The position numbers and the translations under genes were made by a program. Below are positions 42,769 to 51,322 of a stretch of DNA of 56,435 bases, piece after piece (within the stretch, counting starts at the first letter, position 1; each line of letters opens with the position of its first letter). Source of the stretch: an uncultured Atopobium sp. (lineage in GTDB: Bacteria; Actinomycetota; Coriobacteriia; Coriobacteriales; Atopobiaceae); the NCBI GenBank assembly GCA_938045565.1, contig CALIAZ010000040.1, forward strand, positions 1-56,435. The letters are read 5' to 3'. The notes under the pieces were generated by a model. It saw only the letters and a program-made list of their open reading frames with translations, was not told the DNA's origin and searched no databases.

Positions 42769-44883
42769 TTATTTTTCCGGACGACCTTGAAGAGCCTTGA
42801 GTCCAATATCGTGCCTGAACTGCTTACCTTCAAAGTTGATCAGATCACAGGCCTCGTATGCACGAGCGCGCGCCTCCTCAAAAGTTGGAGCAAGCGCAGT
42901 AACGTTGAGCACGCGACCGCCAGCAGTAACAATCTTTCCGTCTTCAGTCTGAGCGGTTCCTGCGTGATAGACAGAGACGCCTTCGAGCTGCTGAGCAGCC
43001 TCGATGCCGGTAATCTCCTTGCCCTTCTCGTAAGAGCCAGGATATCCAGCGCTTGCCAGAACAACAGAAACAGCCACCGTATCGGACCAGGAAACCTGCT
43101 GATGACGGAGGGTACCGTTGTCACAAGCCATCAAAATTGAAACTAAGTCTCCCTCAAGGCGAGGCAGCACAACCTGAGTCTCTGGATCGCCAAAGCGAGC
43201 GTTGAACTCAAGAACCTTAGGACCATTTTTGGTCAGCATAAATCCGCCGTAAAGGCAGCCAGAATAGTTAATGCCCTCTTTTTTGAGCTGGTCAACCACG
43301 CGCTGCTCAATAGCAATCATCTGAGAAAGCTCTTCGTCGGTCACAAAAGGAACAGGAGAATAGACACCCATGCCACCAGTGTTGGGACCCTTATCGTCGT
43401 CGTAAGCGCGCTTGTGATCCTGAGCTGTTGCCAGCGGAACAACGTACGTTCCATCAGTCAACGCAAGCAGCGAGCACTCTGATCCCTCGAGGAACTCCTC
43501 GACAACAACGGTTGCGCCTGCATCACCAAAATGGCCGGAGAAGCACTCGCGAACACCCTCAAGGGCCTGCTCAAGCTCAGTTGCAACGATAACGCCCTTA
43601 CCTGCGGCAAGACCATCTGCTTTAACAACTACAGGAGCGCCAATCTGGTTAACATACGCCTCACAAGACGCTTGATCGGTAAAAGACTTCCATGCAGCAG
43701 TTGGAACGTTTGCTCGCTCCATAACGCCCTTGGCAAACGCCTTTGAACCCTCCATCTGAGCTGCATTCTGGTTAGGACCAAAGCATGCAATACCAGCCTG
43801 ACGAACAGCGTCTGCAACACCCACAACAAGAGGTGCCTCAGGACCAATGACTACCAGGCCAATGCCCTTTTCCTTGGCAAACGCAACAACCTCATCAGGA
43901 TTGTTTTGATCAATGGGAGCAACCTCTGCCTGAGCAGCCATGCCACCATTACCTGGAGCAACGTAAATTTTTCCTGCGCGCGGAGACTCCTGCAGCTTTG
44001 TCAGGAGCGCGTGCTCGCGACCACCTGCGCCAAGCAACAAAATATCAACGGTGTCATTCATAAGTACTCCAGCCTTCTGATACAACGCCTTTGGGATACA
44101 AGCAACGCCAACAGAACTTTCTCCCAGGCTCTTTTTAAACTCGGGAGAAGCAAGTCTTTCTGCAATACATTCTGCATCATATTCATTAGTTTTAAGTGGC
44201 TTTTTGAGATGCTTTTGTATGCGCTTCTCGCCACTTGAAATTACTACATATTTGAGTTCGCCGCGCTTTACAAAACACGCACTCATAAGGCGAGAAATTC
44301 TACCAGCTAGATCCATAAAATCTGAGGAGCGTGCAACCTCTGTGCATTTTCCGCCAACCAAACGATACAAATACATGTCATTTGAAATGCGCCTATGCAA
44401 ACGCTCAAGTCGAAGTCTTAGCGAAAGCCCGGGGTGCTTGTCCTTGCTTTTATGCAGAGCAACCTTATTCATTGCGATATACATTGTCGCAACTACCTCG
44501 GCAAGTTCGTGTGCGTATGCACAGGTTGCCTCAAAAGAAGTCCCGGATGCTCTTGCCACGCTTAAGCGCTCAAGCATGATTCCCATGGCGGTAGGCATAT
44601 TTCCGCTATCAACCAGGCAAATTGAGCTCGAGATATCAGGATTGTTCTGAAGAGCCTTTTTTGCTGTAAGGAGCGAACCAGAAAAATCTGCCCACACGTG
44701 AAGCGAGAGGATCTTTTGTGCTCCGGACTCAAATATACCCCGATAGAACTCGCCCACCTGGTCAGCATCTGAGCTCAGAGCTCCAGGTATTACAGAAACC
44801 CCCAGGGCTTCAAGCTGGGAAGCTTCAAGCCCACAAGGGTTATCGCAAACTATTGCAAAAGTTGAGCAGTCCGAAGACGCCAC
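42769..44883 (-). CDS. purD: DegV-like domain fused in frame to GAR synthetase (PurD)
   Basis: 704 residues. Residues 1-~270 are DegV-like (FAIVCDNPCGLEASQLEALGVSVIPG, ILSLHVWADFSGSLLTAKKA, LVDSGNMPTAMG), the fold of fatty-acid-binding proteins. Residues 275-704 are a complete PurD: VDILLLGAGGREHAL, GPEAPLV, VKADGLAAGKGV, EEFLEGSECS and EFNARFGDPE. PurD joins glycine to phosphoribosylamine. Met275 (ATG at 44061) has GGAG 9 nt upstream, so a separate 430-residue PurD may also be made from an internal start. Such a fusion is unusual. It follows purA by 3 nt. Confidence 0.9.
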   Translation of the reverse strand: MASSDCSTFAIVCDNPCGLEASQLEALGVSVIPGALSSDADQVGEFYRGIFESGAQKILSLHVWADFSGSLLTAKKALQNNPDISSSICLVDSGNMPTAMGIMLERLSVARASGTSFEATCAYAHELAEVVATMYIAMNKVALHKSKDKHPGLSLRLRLERLHRRISNDMYLYRLVGGKCTEVARSSDFMDLAGRISRLMSACFVKRGELKYVVISSGEKRIQKHLKKPLKTNEYDAECIAERLASPEFKKSLGESSVGVACIPKALYQKAGVLMNDTVDILLLGAGGREHALLTKLQESPRAGKIYVAPGNGGMAAQAEVAPIDQNNPDEVVAFAKEKGIGLVVIGPEAPLVVGVADAVRQAGIACFGPNQNAAQMEGSKAFAKGVMERANVPTAAWKSFTDQASCEAYVNQIGAPVVVKADGLAAGKGVIVATELEQALEGVRECFSGHFGDAGATVVVEEFLEGSECSLLALTDGTYVVPLATAQDHKRAYDDDKGPNTGGMGVYSPVPFVTDEELSQMIAIEQRVVDQLKKEGINYSGCLYGGFMLTKNGPKVLEFNARFGDPETQVVLPRLEGDLVSILMACDNGTLRHQQVSWSDTVAVSVVLASAGYPGSYEKGKEITGIEAAQQLEGVSVYHAGTAQTEDGKIVTAGGRVLNVTALAPTFEEARARAYEACDLINFEGKQFRHDIGLKALQGRPEK

Positions 44884-44886
44884 GGG

Positions 44887-46167
44887 TTACCTCCAGTAGC
44901 GGTCGATTGTCTGCTCGCGATCTGGACCAACGGTGATGATAGAAACGCGTACACCAGCAAGCTGCTCCAGGAAGTCAATGTAGTCCTTAGCCTCACGAGG
45001 CAGCTGATAGAAGTTGCGAACGTTAGAAATATCGCACTTCCAGCCAGGAAGAGTCTCGTACACAGGCTTTGCGTGATAGAAGACACTCTGGTGCTCTGGA
45101 ACGGTCTTGTAAATCTTGCCGTCGCACTCATAAGCAACACAGACCTTGATCTCGTCCAGGCAGCCAAGGACGTCAAGCTTTGTAATTGCAAGGTCAGTGA
45201 GTCCATTGATACGAGCTGCGTAGTTGACAACTACAGCGTCATACCAACCGCAGCGACGCTTACGACCGGTAGTTACACCGTACTCATGGCCAACTTCGCC
45301 GAGAAGATCGCCTGTCTCGTCAAAGAGCTCTGTTGGGAATGGACCAGAACCAACGCGTGTGAGGTAAGCCTTTGCAATGCCCAAGACACGGTCAATGTTG
45401 GTTGGACCAACGCCGGAACCAGTAACCGCGCCACCAGCGGTGCAGTTAGAAGAGGTGACAAATGGATAGGTACCGTGGTCAATATCAAGCATAGTTGCCT
45501 GAGCACCCTCAAAGAGAATGTTCTTGCCAGCCTCAAGCTCTTCGTTGAGGAAGAGAGAAGACTCAACAATGTAAGGACGAATGCGATCTGCATAAGGCAG
45601 GTAGGTCTCGCAAATCTGGTCAACGGTATAGGTTGAAAGACCATACACAAGACTCAAGATTGGATTGGTGTATTCAAGTGCAGCCTCAAGCTTCTTGCGG
45701 AAGATTTTCTCGTCAAGCATATCCTGAATACGAAGACCAGTACGGTTCATCTTGTCCATGTAAGTTGGGCCGACACCGCGCTTGGTGGTACCAATAAGAT
45801 TCTTGCCCAGCTTTTTCTCGTGTACGCCATCAAGATCTTTGTGATAAGGCATAACAATGTGGGCGTTGCCAGAAATCTTAAGAAGATCGCAGGAGATACC
45901 CTTGCTCTCCAGCATGTCAATCTCACCGAGAAGAACCTCTGGATCAACAATGCAGCCATTGCCAATAACTGGATAGGTATTCTCATACATAACGCCAGAT
46001 GGAACCTGGTGAAGTGCAAGCTTTGTGTCTCCAGCAATTACCGTGTGGCCTGCATTTGCACCACCTGCGTAACGGCAAACAACGTCAAAATCTCCGGAAA
46101 TGAGGTCGGTAACTTTACCCTTACCCTCGTCTCCCCACTGAGCACCAACAAGTACGGAAGCTGGCAT
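44887..46167 (-). CDS. purA: Adenylosuccinate synthetase
   Basis: 426 residues from the ATG at 46167 with AGGGGAG upstream; a start at 46206 is less likely. Motifs: GAQWGDEGKGKVTDLI (P-loop), CRYAGGANAGHTV, GTTKRGVGPTYMDK and VTTGRKRRCGW. It makes adenylosuccinate from IMP, Asp and GTP. First gene of the unit purA - DegV-purD - NUDIX - ABC exporter. Confidence 0.95.
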   Translation of the reverse strand: MPASVLVGAQWGDEGKGKVTDLISGDFDVVCRYAGGANAGHTVIAGDTKLALHQVPSGVMYENTYPVIGNGCIVDPEVLLGEIDMLESKGISCDLLKISGNAHIVMPYHKDLDGVHEKKLGKNLIGTTKRGVGPTYMDKMNRTGLRIQDMLDEKIFRKKLEAALEYTNPILSLVYGLSTYTVDQICETYLPYADRIRPYIVESSLFLNEELEAGKNILFEGAQATMLDIDHGTYPFVTSSNCTAGGAVTGSGVGPTNIDRVLGIAKAYLTRVGSGPFPTELFDETGDLLGEVGHEYGVTTGRKRRCGWYDAVVVNYAARINGLTDLAITKLDVLGCLDEIKVCVAYECDGKIYKTVPEHQSVFYHAKPVYETLPGWKCDISNVRNFYQLPREAKDYIDFLEQLAGVRVSIITVGPDREQTIDRYWR

Positions 46168-46218
46168 AAGTTCTCCCCTATCGCAGCTATCTACAAACAC
46201 GACCATTACATGACGGTT

Positions 46219-46251
46219 GCAACCTCTTTAGGGGTTGCTTCATAAGTATAT
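46219..46251 (-). promoter_or_regulatory. purA promoter -10 and leader inverted repeat
   Basis: A -10 TATACT on the minus strand (46246-46251) is followed by the inverted repeat GCAACC-N8-GGTTGC (46219-46238). I see no clear -35. The position is like that of the hairpins in front of purE and purF. Confidence 0.4.
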
Positions 46252-46308
46252 CTAATACCGCTGGCAAAAGCACAGAAGCGCGAAGGTTTTGTCACACATA
46301 AGAAACGA

Positions 46309-47748
46309 TTAGTGTGCAGAGTTTGTCATTGCGGCGTACTGAGCGGCTTCACTTTCTGAGTAGTTATTTCCCTGGTAGATCTCAACAAACTTGGTAGACG
46401 TTGGCATAAACATGACGGGAACATCCCTCAGAGCACCTGCACGATTCTTTGCAACAATGATGTTAGTAACGTCTTTATCAGGACGGTCATCGCGTGCGGC
46501 TTCTTCATCGCTCAGCGAGCGGTCAAGCAGCAAAACAATATCTGCATCCTGCTCGATAGCGCCGGACTCACGCAGGTCAGAGAGCTGTGGACGCTTACCG
46601 TTTCTGTTCTCAAGCGTACGATTGAGCTGAGAAAGCGCAATAACAGGTGCTTTGAGATCTTTAGCCATAATTTTAATGCCACGAGACATCTCAGAAACCT
46701 CAGTTGCACGACTGTCTGCACGGCCCTTCTCGGCTGGCGGAGAAAGCAGCTGAAGGTAGTCGATGATGATGACGCCCTTCTCGGCCTTATTAAGCATTCT
46801 GCGGGCTTTTGCGCGGATTTCTGTGACTGTTGTGCCTGGAGTATCGTCAACGATGATTTTAAGGCGAGAAATGCGCTCTGCTGCCTCCAGAAGGGTAGGC
46901 CACTGCTCATTTCTGATGTTGGAAGAACGGATGGTCTGCAAATCAACCTTTGACTCAGAAGCCAGAAGTCTTTGAGCAATCTCAATCTTACTCATCTCAA
47001 GCGAGAAGAGCGCAACAGTTGCACCGGATACTGCGGCGTTATAGGCCATGCTGAGTGCAAAAGAAGTCTTACCAACACCAGGACGAGCACCAATAACAAC
47101 CATCTGACCCGGACGAAGACCCTGGAAAAGGTTATCAAGGGTTGCAAATCCAGTTTGGACGCCCAGCTCTGCCGCATCTTTACCAGCGTTTTGCTGAAGC
47201 TCCTCAAAGAGATCAGTCATGATGTCTTCAATGCCCTGTTCAGACTGCTGAACATCTCTGTTGGTTACATCAAAAATGAGCTTCTCTGCCTGGTCAACAA
47301 CTTGCTTTGTGTCTTCTGGAGCATTGTAAGCAAGCGCAGAAATTTTTGCAGAAGCACTGATCATCTTTCTGAGCGTAGTATCACGATGCAGCATGTTGGC
47401 ATGGTTTTCCCAACCAACCATAGCAAGTGGATTGTTTCCAAGCTCTGCTAAACGGACAGCTCCGCCGGCACGTTCAAACTTGCCGTTGCTCTTAAGGTGG
47501 TCAGCAAGCGAAATGACGTCTACCGGCTTATTGTTGTCAAACAGTGACTTAATTGCCTCAAAAATAAGCTGATTAGAAGGAATATAAAAATCCTCGGAAG
47601 AAAGCCTAATGAGGCATTCTCCTCTGATCTCTTCCGAGAGAATCATTGCGGAAAGAATGGAAAACTCGGCATCAGAATCTTGTGGCATAGAGGCGTTCTC
47701 TAGGGCCGTCAATTGCGTAGGATTCATCTCAAACGAGTCTTGTGCCAT
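46309..47748 (-). CDS. dnaB: Replicative DNA helicase
   Basis: 479 residues from ATG 47748 (GGAAAAG upstream). Primase-interacting N-terminal domain (PQDSDAEFSILSAMI), RecA-like helicase domain with Walker A GARPGVGKTSFA (about 205-216), Walker B IIIDYLQLL and the SQLNRTLENR.GKRPQLSDLRESGAIEQDAD block. No intein. It unwinds DNA at the replication fork. Separated from rplI by a 500-nt gap with a long leader. Confidence 0.96.
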   Translation of the reverse strand: MAQDSFEMNPTQLTALENASMPQDSDAEFSILSAMILSEEIRGECLIRLSSEDFYIPSNQLIFEAIKSLFDNNKPVDVISLADHLKSNGKFERAGGAVRLAELGNNPLAMVGWENHANMLHRDTTLRKMISASAKISALAYNAPEDTKQVVDQAEKLIFDVTNRDVQQSEQGIEDIMTDLFEELQQNAGKDAAELGVQTGFATLDNLFQGLRPGQMVVIGARPGVGKTSFALSMAYNAAVSGATVALFSLEMSKIEIAQRLLASESKVDLQTIRSSNIRNEQWPTLLEAAERISRLKIIVDDTPGTTVTEIRAKARRMLNKAEKGVIIIDYLQLLSPPAEKGRADSRATEVSEMSRGIKIMAKDLKAPVIALSQLNRTLENRNGKRPQLSDLRESGAIEQDADIVLLLDRSLSDEEAARDDRPDKDVTNIIVAKNRAGALRDVPVMFMPTSTKFVEIYQGNNYSESEAAQYAAMTNSAH

Positions 47749-48079
47749 CGTCTTTTCCAATCATGTTTTTTGGGAATGAATCTGAATAGTAGTGTACTTT
47801 TCAAAAAAATAAAGAGTCATTTTGGCTTGCAAAATTCGAAAAGTTAAGTCTTCAACACGATTTTCCAAAACTTGCATACCCTGAGCGGGATTTCCTTAAG
47901 TTTTCAACGTTTTCAACATTTTTTGGACTTTTTTGACACGTAGTATTTTCTACACAATTGCTTATCTGCGGTTATACAAATCAAATTACAATTCCGCAGG
48001 TTAAGTGAATATATTTTACATAACATTTTGAATAACCGCAGGTAGAGTATAAGAAATTATACCGTTCCATCTTCACATA
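47749..48079. promoter_or_regulatory. Long A+T-rich leader upstream of dnaB
   Basis: No gene. It contains three CTGCGG/CCGCAG boxes. Two of them form a 10-bp inverted repeat, CTGCGGTTAT at 47966-47975 and ATAACCGCAG at 48032-48041; the third is at about 47993-47999. A tandem GTTGAAAAC pair lies at about 47900-47920 on the minus strand. The dnaB promoter must lie here, but no strong -35/-10 pair stands out. Confidence 0.4.
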
Positions 48080-48118
48080 AAAAGACCACCCCTTTGTTAT
48101 GTTTCACAAAGGGGTGGT
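48080..48118 (-). terminator. Terminator of the ribosomal operon after rplI
   Basis: ACCACCCCTTTGT (48085-48097) and ACAAAGGGGTGGT (48106-48118) form a perfect 13-bp stem, followed on the minus strand by CTTTTTATG. Confidence 0.9.
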
Positions 48119-48247
48119 TCGAACAAACATTCCATTCTTTTCAGATGGCTGCGCTTTTTATAAAAGCTTACAAATCTGTAGAAAACTGCAGAAATTGTAT
48201 AAACCACCAAAAAATGCAGGAGAACTATGTTTTATGCATGCATAAAA

Positions 48248-48772
48248 CTACTCTGCGGACTCAACCTCAACCTCGACGTTTGCCTCAGCGACAATCTCCT
48301 CGGTCTCCTCCTCTGCAGGAGCAGCATCGTCCTCGCCAACAAGAACAACGACGGTAGCGGTAATGTCACGATAAAGCTCAATGGTGACATTGTGGCGACC
48401 AGCGGTCTTGATAGCAGCGCTACGAGCAATGCGCTTACGATCAACGGTGACGTTGAGCTGTGTCTCGATTGCGTCAGCAATCTGAGCGGTGGTGACGGAG
48501 CCAAAGAGCTGGCCCTCCTCGCCAATGCGAGCGTCAACAGTTACGAGCTTGCCATCAAGAGCTGCCTTGGTAGCATTTGCGTCAGCAATACGCTGCTCTT
48601 CGCGCTTAGCGATATTGTGACGACGCTCCTCAAGCTGCTTGATGTTACCCGGTGTAGCAGGCTGGGCAATCTTGTTGGGGAACAGGAAGTTCTCCGCATA
48701 ACCCTGTGCGACCTCTACGATGTCGCCTTCGCCGCCCTTACCGCGAAGCTCGCCCAAGAGAATAACTTTCAT
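48248..48772 (-). CDS. rplI: 50S ribosomal protein L9
   Basis: 174 residues. MKVILLGELRGKGGEGDIVEVAQGYAENFLFPNKIA is the L9 signature, with the long central helix and C-terminal domain after it. The final ~20 residues are very acidic (EEETEEIVAEANVEVEVESAE), an extension on the usual ~150 residues. Last gene of the rpsF-ssb-rpsR-DUF2232-rplI cluster. Confidence 0.95.
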   Translation of the reverse strand: MKVILLGELRGKGGEGDIVEVAQGYAENFLFPNKIAQPATPGNIKQLEERRHNIAKREEQRIADANATKAALDGKLVTVDARIGEEGQLFGSVTTAQIADAIETQLNVTVDRKRIARSAAIKTAGRHNVTIELYRDITATVVVLVGEDDAAPAEEETEEIVAEANVEVEVESAE

Positions 48773-48804
48773 GGGAAACTCCTTTGATGAGTCGATGGTA
48801 TCGA

Positions 48805-49863
48805 CTAGTTGTTGTTTATCGTAGGCTCTGAATCCTGGCTTCCTGAGCGATTAAGCTTTCGGAAGTTTGCCCAGGCGTCAATAAGTCCTACGAGAGCCAT
48901 AACGCCTAACTGAACTTCTAGCATGCCTGCCAATACAAACAGTGACAGAGAAAGTGCTGGCGAGAAGTGCTTTTCGCGCACAAACCATGTGAGCACTGCA
49001 AGACCCTGAAGAGCAAAAACAACTCTAAGAGCCATGAATACATTCAGCGTAATAAGCTGAAGTATGTCTTGTGCAGGCAAAATGGTGCTTGAAAGTGCAT
49101 ACACAAACAAGTTGGCCACAGTAAGAACACACATCCAAAATGGAACGTCCATCAGCTGGAATTGTGATAGTTTCTGTGGGTCTCTTGTCAGTGCTTTATA
49201 CACTGTTCGAGCTCCAAAACGCGCAATTACAAAATATAAAAGCGCCATGCCGGTATAGCTGGTTGGCCAAAAGAGCATAAAGAGTGCCTTTGCTGTTGAA
49301 AGACCCTCTTGGATCTCTGGAGAAGCACCTGAAACCTGCGAGGCGTATTGATTAAATACGCTCTGAGCAAGCTCGGGAAGAGTTGTTCCTGCCATTGCGG
49401 CAAAGAACGCGTCATATCCCAGAAGTGCCAAAGCCGTTGCTCCCACAAGAAGAGACCCAACACCAACGGTGAGCTTCTCTGTTGCAAAAGCGTAGCCAAC
49501 TCCAAGAGCAAGTGCACAAGCGGTAACTGAAGTTGCCGTCTCCGTTGGTCCCGAGAGCAAATAAGCTGCTACACCCGTAACAAGTACTGAAGTAATAGCA
49601 GGACCAAACCATCCGTGTCCTTTTTTGCAATAGACAGCAATTACCATGCCATACGCAACCAAAGCTGCTCCAATAAAAGAAAGGAGCCCAGTAACTACTC
49701 CACCAACAACGCAAAGAACAAAGCCTTGCTTATAGGTTGGAGCTTCAAACGGACGCGGTCTGCCTCCATTTTGGTTGCTTGGACCGGCAAAATTCTGTGG
49801 GCTACTCTCTGGGCGAGAATACCCTTCAGGTGCCTGAGGAATATTTGAATCCGGTCTATCCAT
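48805..49863 (-). CDS. DUF2232 family membrane protein (YybS-like)
   Basis: 352 residues: a Pro/Asn/Gly-rich cytoplasmic N-terminus (~1-45), then about eight membrane segments. Its position next to rplI and near dnaB matches YybS of Bacillus, which supports the DUF2232 assignment. Function unknown. It starts 32 nt after rpsR and lies 32 nt before rplI. Confidence 0.7.
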   Translation of the reverse strand: MDRPDSNIPQAPEGYSRPESSPQNFAGPSNQNGGRPRPFEAPTYKQGFVLCVVGGVVTGLLSFIGAALVAYGMVIAVYCKKGHGWFGPAITSVLVTGVAAYLLSGPTETATSVTACALALGVGYAFATEKLTVGVGSLLVGATALALLGYDAFFAAMAGTTLPELAQSVFNQYASQVSGASPEIQEGLSTAKALFMLFWPTSYTGMALLYFVIARFGARTVYKALTRDPQKLSQFQLMDVPFWMCVLTVANLFVYALSSTILPAQDILQLITLNVFMALRVVFALQGLAVLTWFVREKHFSPALSLSLFVLAGMLEVQLGVMALVGLIDAWANFRKLNRSGSQDSEPTINNN

Positions 49864-49895
49864 TGCTAACCAACTCTACCTGAAGAACAGATAGG

Positions 49896-50168
49896 TTATC
49901 CGCGACTACGGCCACCGCGGCTGGAAACCACAGGGACAGTGTAGGGCAGAAGTGCCATCTCGCGTGCGCGCTTGATAGCAAGTGCAATGTCGTGCTGGTG
50001 CTGCGTGCAGGTGCCAGTGACGCGACGAGGCTTAATCTTGCCACGGTCGGTCATGTACTTACGAAGAAGCTGAGTGTCTTTGTAATCGATGAACTCAGTC
50101 TCCTCCTTGCAGAACTGGCAATACTTGCGACGCGGCTGGCGCTGGAAATCTTGTTTCTGCTGAGCCAT
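49896..50168 (-). CDS. rpsR: 30S ribosomal protein S18
   Basis: 90 residues. RRKYCQFCKEETEFIDYKDTQLLRKYMTDRGKIKPRRVTGTC.QHQ is the S18 core, with a Cys pair (CQFC). It pairs with S6 in the 30S platform. The tail is Arg/Gly-rich. Confidence 0.96.
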   Translation of the reverse strand: MAQQKQDFQRQPRRKYCQFCKEETEFIDYKDTQLLRKYMTDRGKIKPRRVTGTCTQHQHDIALAIKRAREMALLPYTVPVVSSRGGRSRG

Positions 50169-50216
50169 GTCTTTTACCTTTCAGATGACAGTAACGTCTG
50201 TGTTGCTGTCTGACGT

Positions 50217-50669
50217 TTAAAACGGAATATCAGCATCGTAGAACTCCTCGTCTGGCGGAGCCGGAACGGGAGCGGGTGCCTGTGGAGTTGGAGCTGCATA
50301 AGATGGTGCGACCTGTGACATAGGTGCTCCACCCTGCTGATTCCTAGAAAGGAACTCGACCTCATCGACAACAACCTCAAGCTTGCTGCGACGCTGCCCT
50401 TCCTTCGTCTCCCAGGAGCTGAAACGAAGCTTGCCTTCAATAGCAACCTTCGAACCCTTGGAGAGGAAGCGGGAAAGTGCTTCAGCACGCTGTCCAAATA
50501 CTACGCAGTCTACGAAGTTAGGAACATCTTCCCACTCACCAGTCTGCTGGTTCCTGCGACGATCGTTAACCGCAACGCCGAAGGATAGAATCTGGGTACC
50601 GCCTGCTGTGGAGCGAAGCTCCGGGTCACGGGTCAGGTTGCCCGAAATGTTAACCCTGTTAATACTCAT
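50217..50669 (-). CDS. ssb: Single-stranded DNA-binding protein
   Basis: 150 residues from the ATG at 50669 (GAGGTAGTGAG upstream); a GTG start at 50678 is less likely. OB fold (INRVNISGNLTRDPELR, FVDCVVFGQRAE) to about residue 110, then a Pro/Ala/Gln linker, and the acidic partner-binding tip DADIPF. It lies between rpsF and rpsR as in most bacteria. Confidence 0.95.
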   Translation of the reverse strand: MSINRVNISGNLTRDPELRSTAGGTQILSFGVAVNDRRRNQQTGEWEDVPNFVDCVVFGQRAEALSRFLSKGSKVAIEGKLRFSSWETKEGQRRSKLEVVVDEVEFLSRNQQGGAPMSQVAPSYAAPTPQAPAPVPAPPDEEFYDADIPF

Positions 50670-50721
50670 AAATCTCACTACCTCTCATCGTGGAATAATT
50701 CCACTTTTCCATTACAAGGAC

Positions 50722-51015
50722 TTAGTCCTTATCGACTCGACGCACGATCATGTGACGCTTAACAGCATCATTGATTCGCAGGACTCGATCGAGCTCTGCA
50801 ATCTGCGTTGGATCTGCATGGAAATTGATGAGGGTATAGTCACCCTCGGTAAGATCGTCGATCTCAAAAGCAAGCTTACGCTTACCCCAGTCCTCGACGC
50901 TGTCGACTACTCCGCCGTCAGTGGTGATAGCAACGTCAATACGCTTCATTACACCAGCGCGGACTTCCTCGGTGGAAGCTGGGTCAACAAAAAACAGCAG
51001 TTCATAGGCCTTCAT
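50722..51015 (-). CDS. rpsF: 30S ribosomal protein S6
   Basis: 97 residues. MKAYELLFFVDP and VEDWGKRKLAFEIDDLTEGDYTLINFHA are S6 motifs. Ribosome site GAGGAGG. First gene of the rpsF-ssb-rpsR operon. Confidence 0.96.
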   Translation of the reverse strand: MKAYELLFFVDPASTEEVRAGVMKRIDVAITTDGGVVDSVEDWGKRKLAFEIDDLTEGDYTLINFHADPTQIAELDRVLRINDAVKRHMIVRRVDKD

Positions 51016-51039
51016 ATTGTCACCTCCTCTGGGCTAATG

Positions 51040-51092
51040 GCTTCGGGAAGTGAAGGTGCACCCGAAGCAGGAAAGTTCGACCAAGCATCATA
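51040..51092 (-). promoter_or_regulatory. rpsF promoter -10 and leader hairpin (candidate S6:S18 control)
   Basis: A -10 TATGAT (51087-51092, minus strand) is followed by an 8-bp stem GCTTCGGG/CCCGAAGC with a 13-nt loop (51040-51068), just before the ribosome site. Many bacteria have an S6:S18-binding leader here; I cannot confirm the bulged motif by eye. Confidence 0.45.
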
Positions 51093-51259
51093 CCACATAA
51101 ATGCTTAAATACGAAACTAGCCCACAAACTTTCTCACATGCAGTCCACATATATAGCTTAAATTGGCAATTTGTTGCCAAATTGTCTTTAATCTTGCAGA
51201 AATTTGACGCAAATCTTTCTAGCGCATGGTCGTACGCGCAATTTAAAAAATGCAGGATT

Positions 51260-51303
51260 GAAAAAGAAAAACGGCCATCACACAATCTGCATGATGGCCG
51301 TTT
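51260..51303 (-). terminator. Terminator after the DUF4013 protein gene
   Basis: AAACGGCCATCA (51269-51280) pairs with TGATGGCCGTTT (51292-51303), followed on the minus strand by CTTTTTC. The rest of 51093-51259 contains nothing I can identify. Confidence 0.9.
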
Positions 51304-51322
51304 CGTTTATATGTGCCCTACA

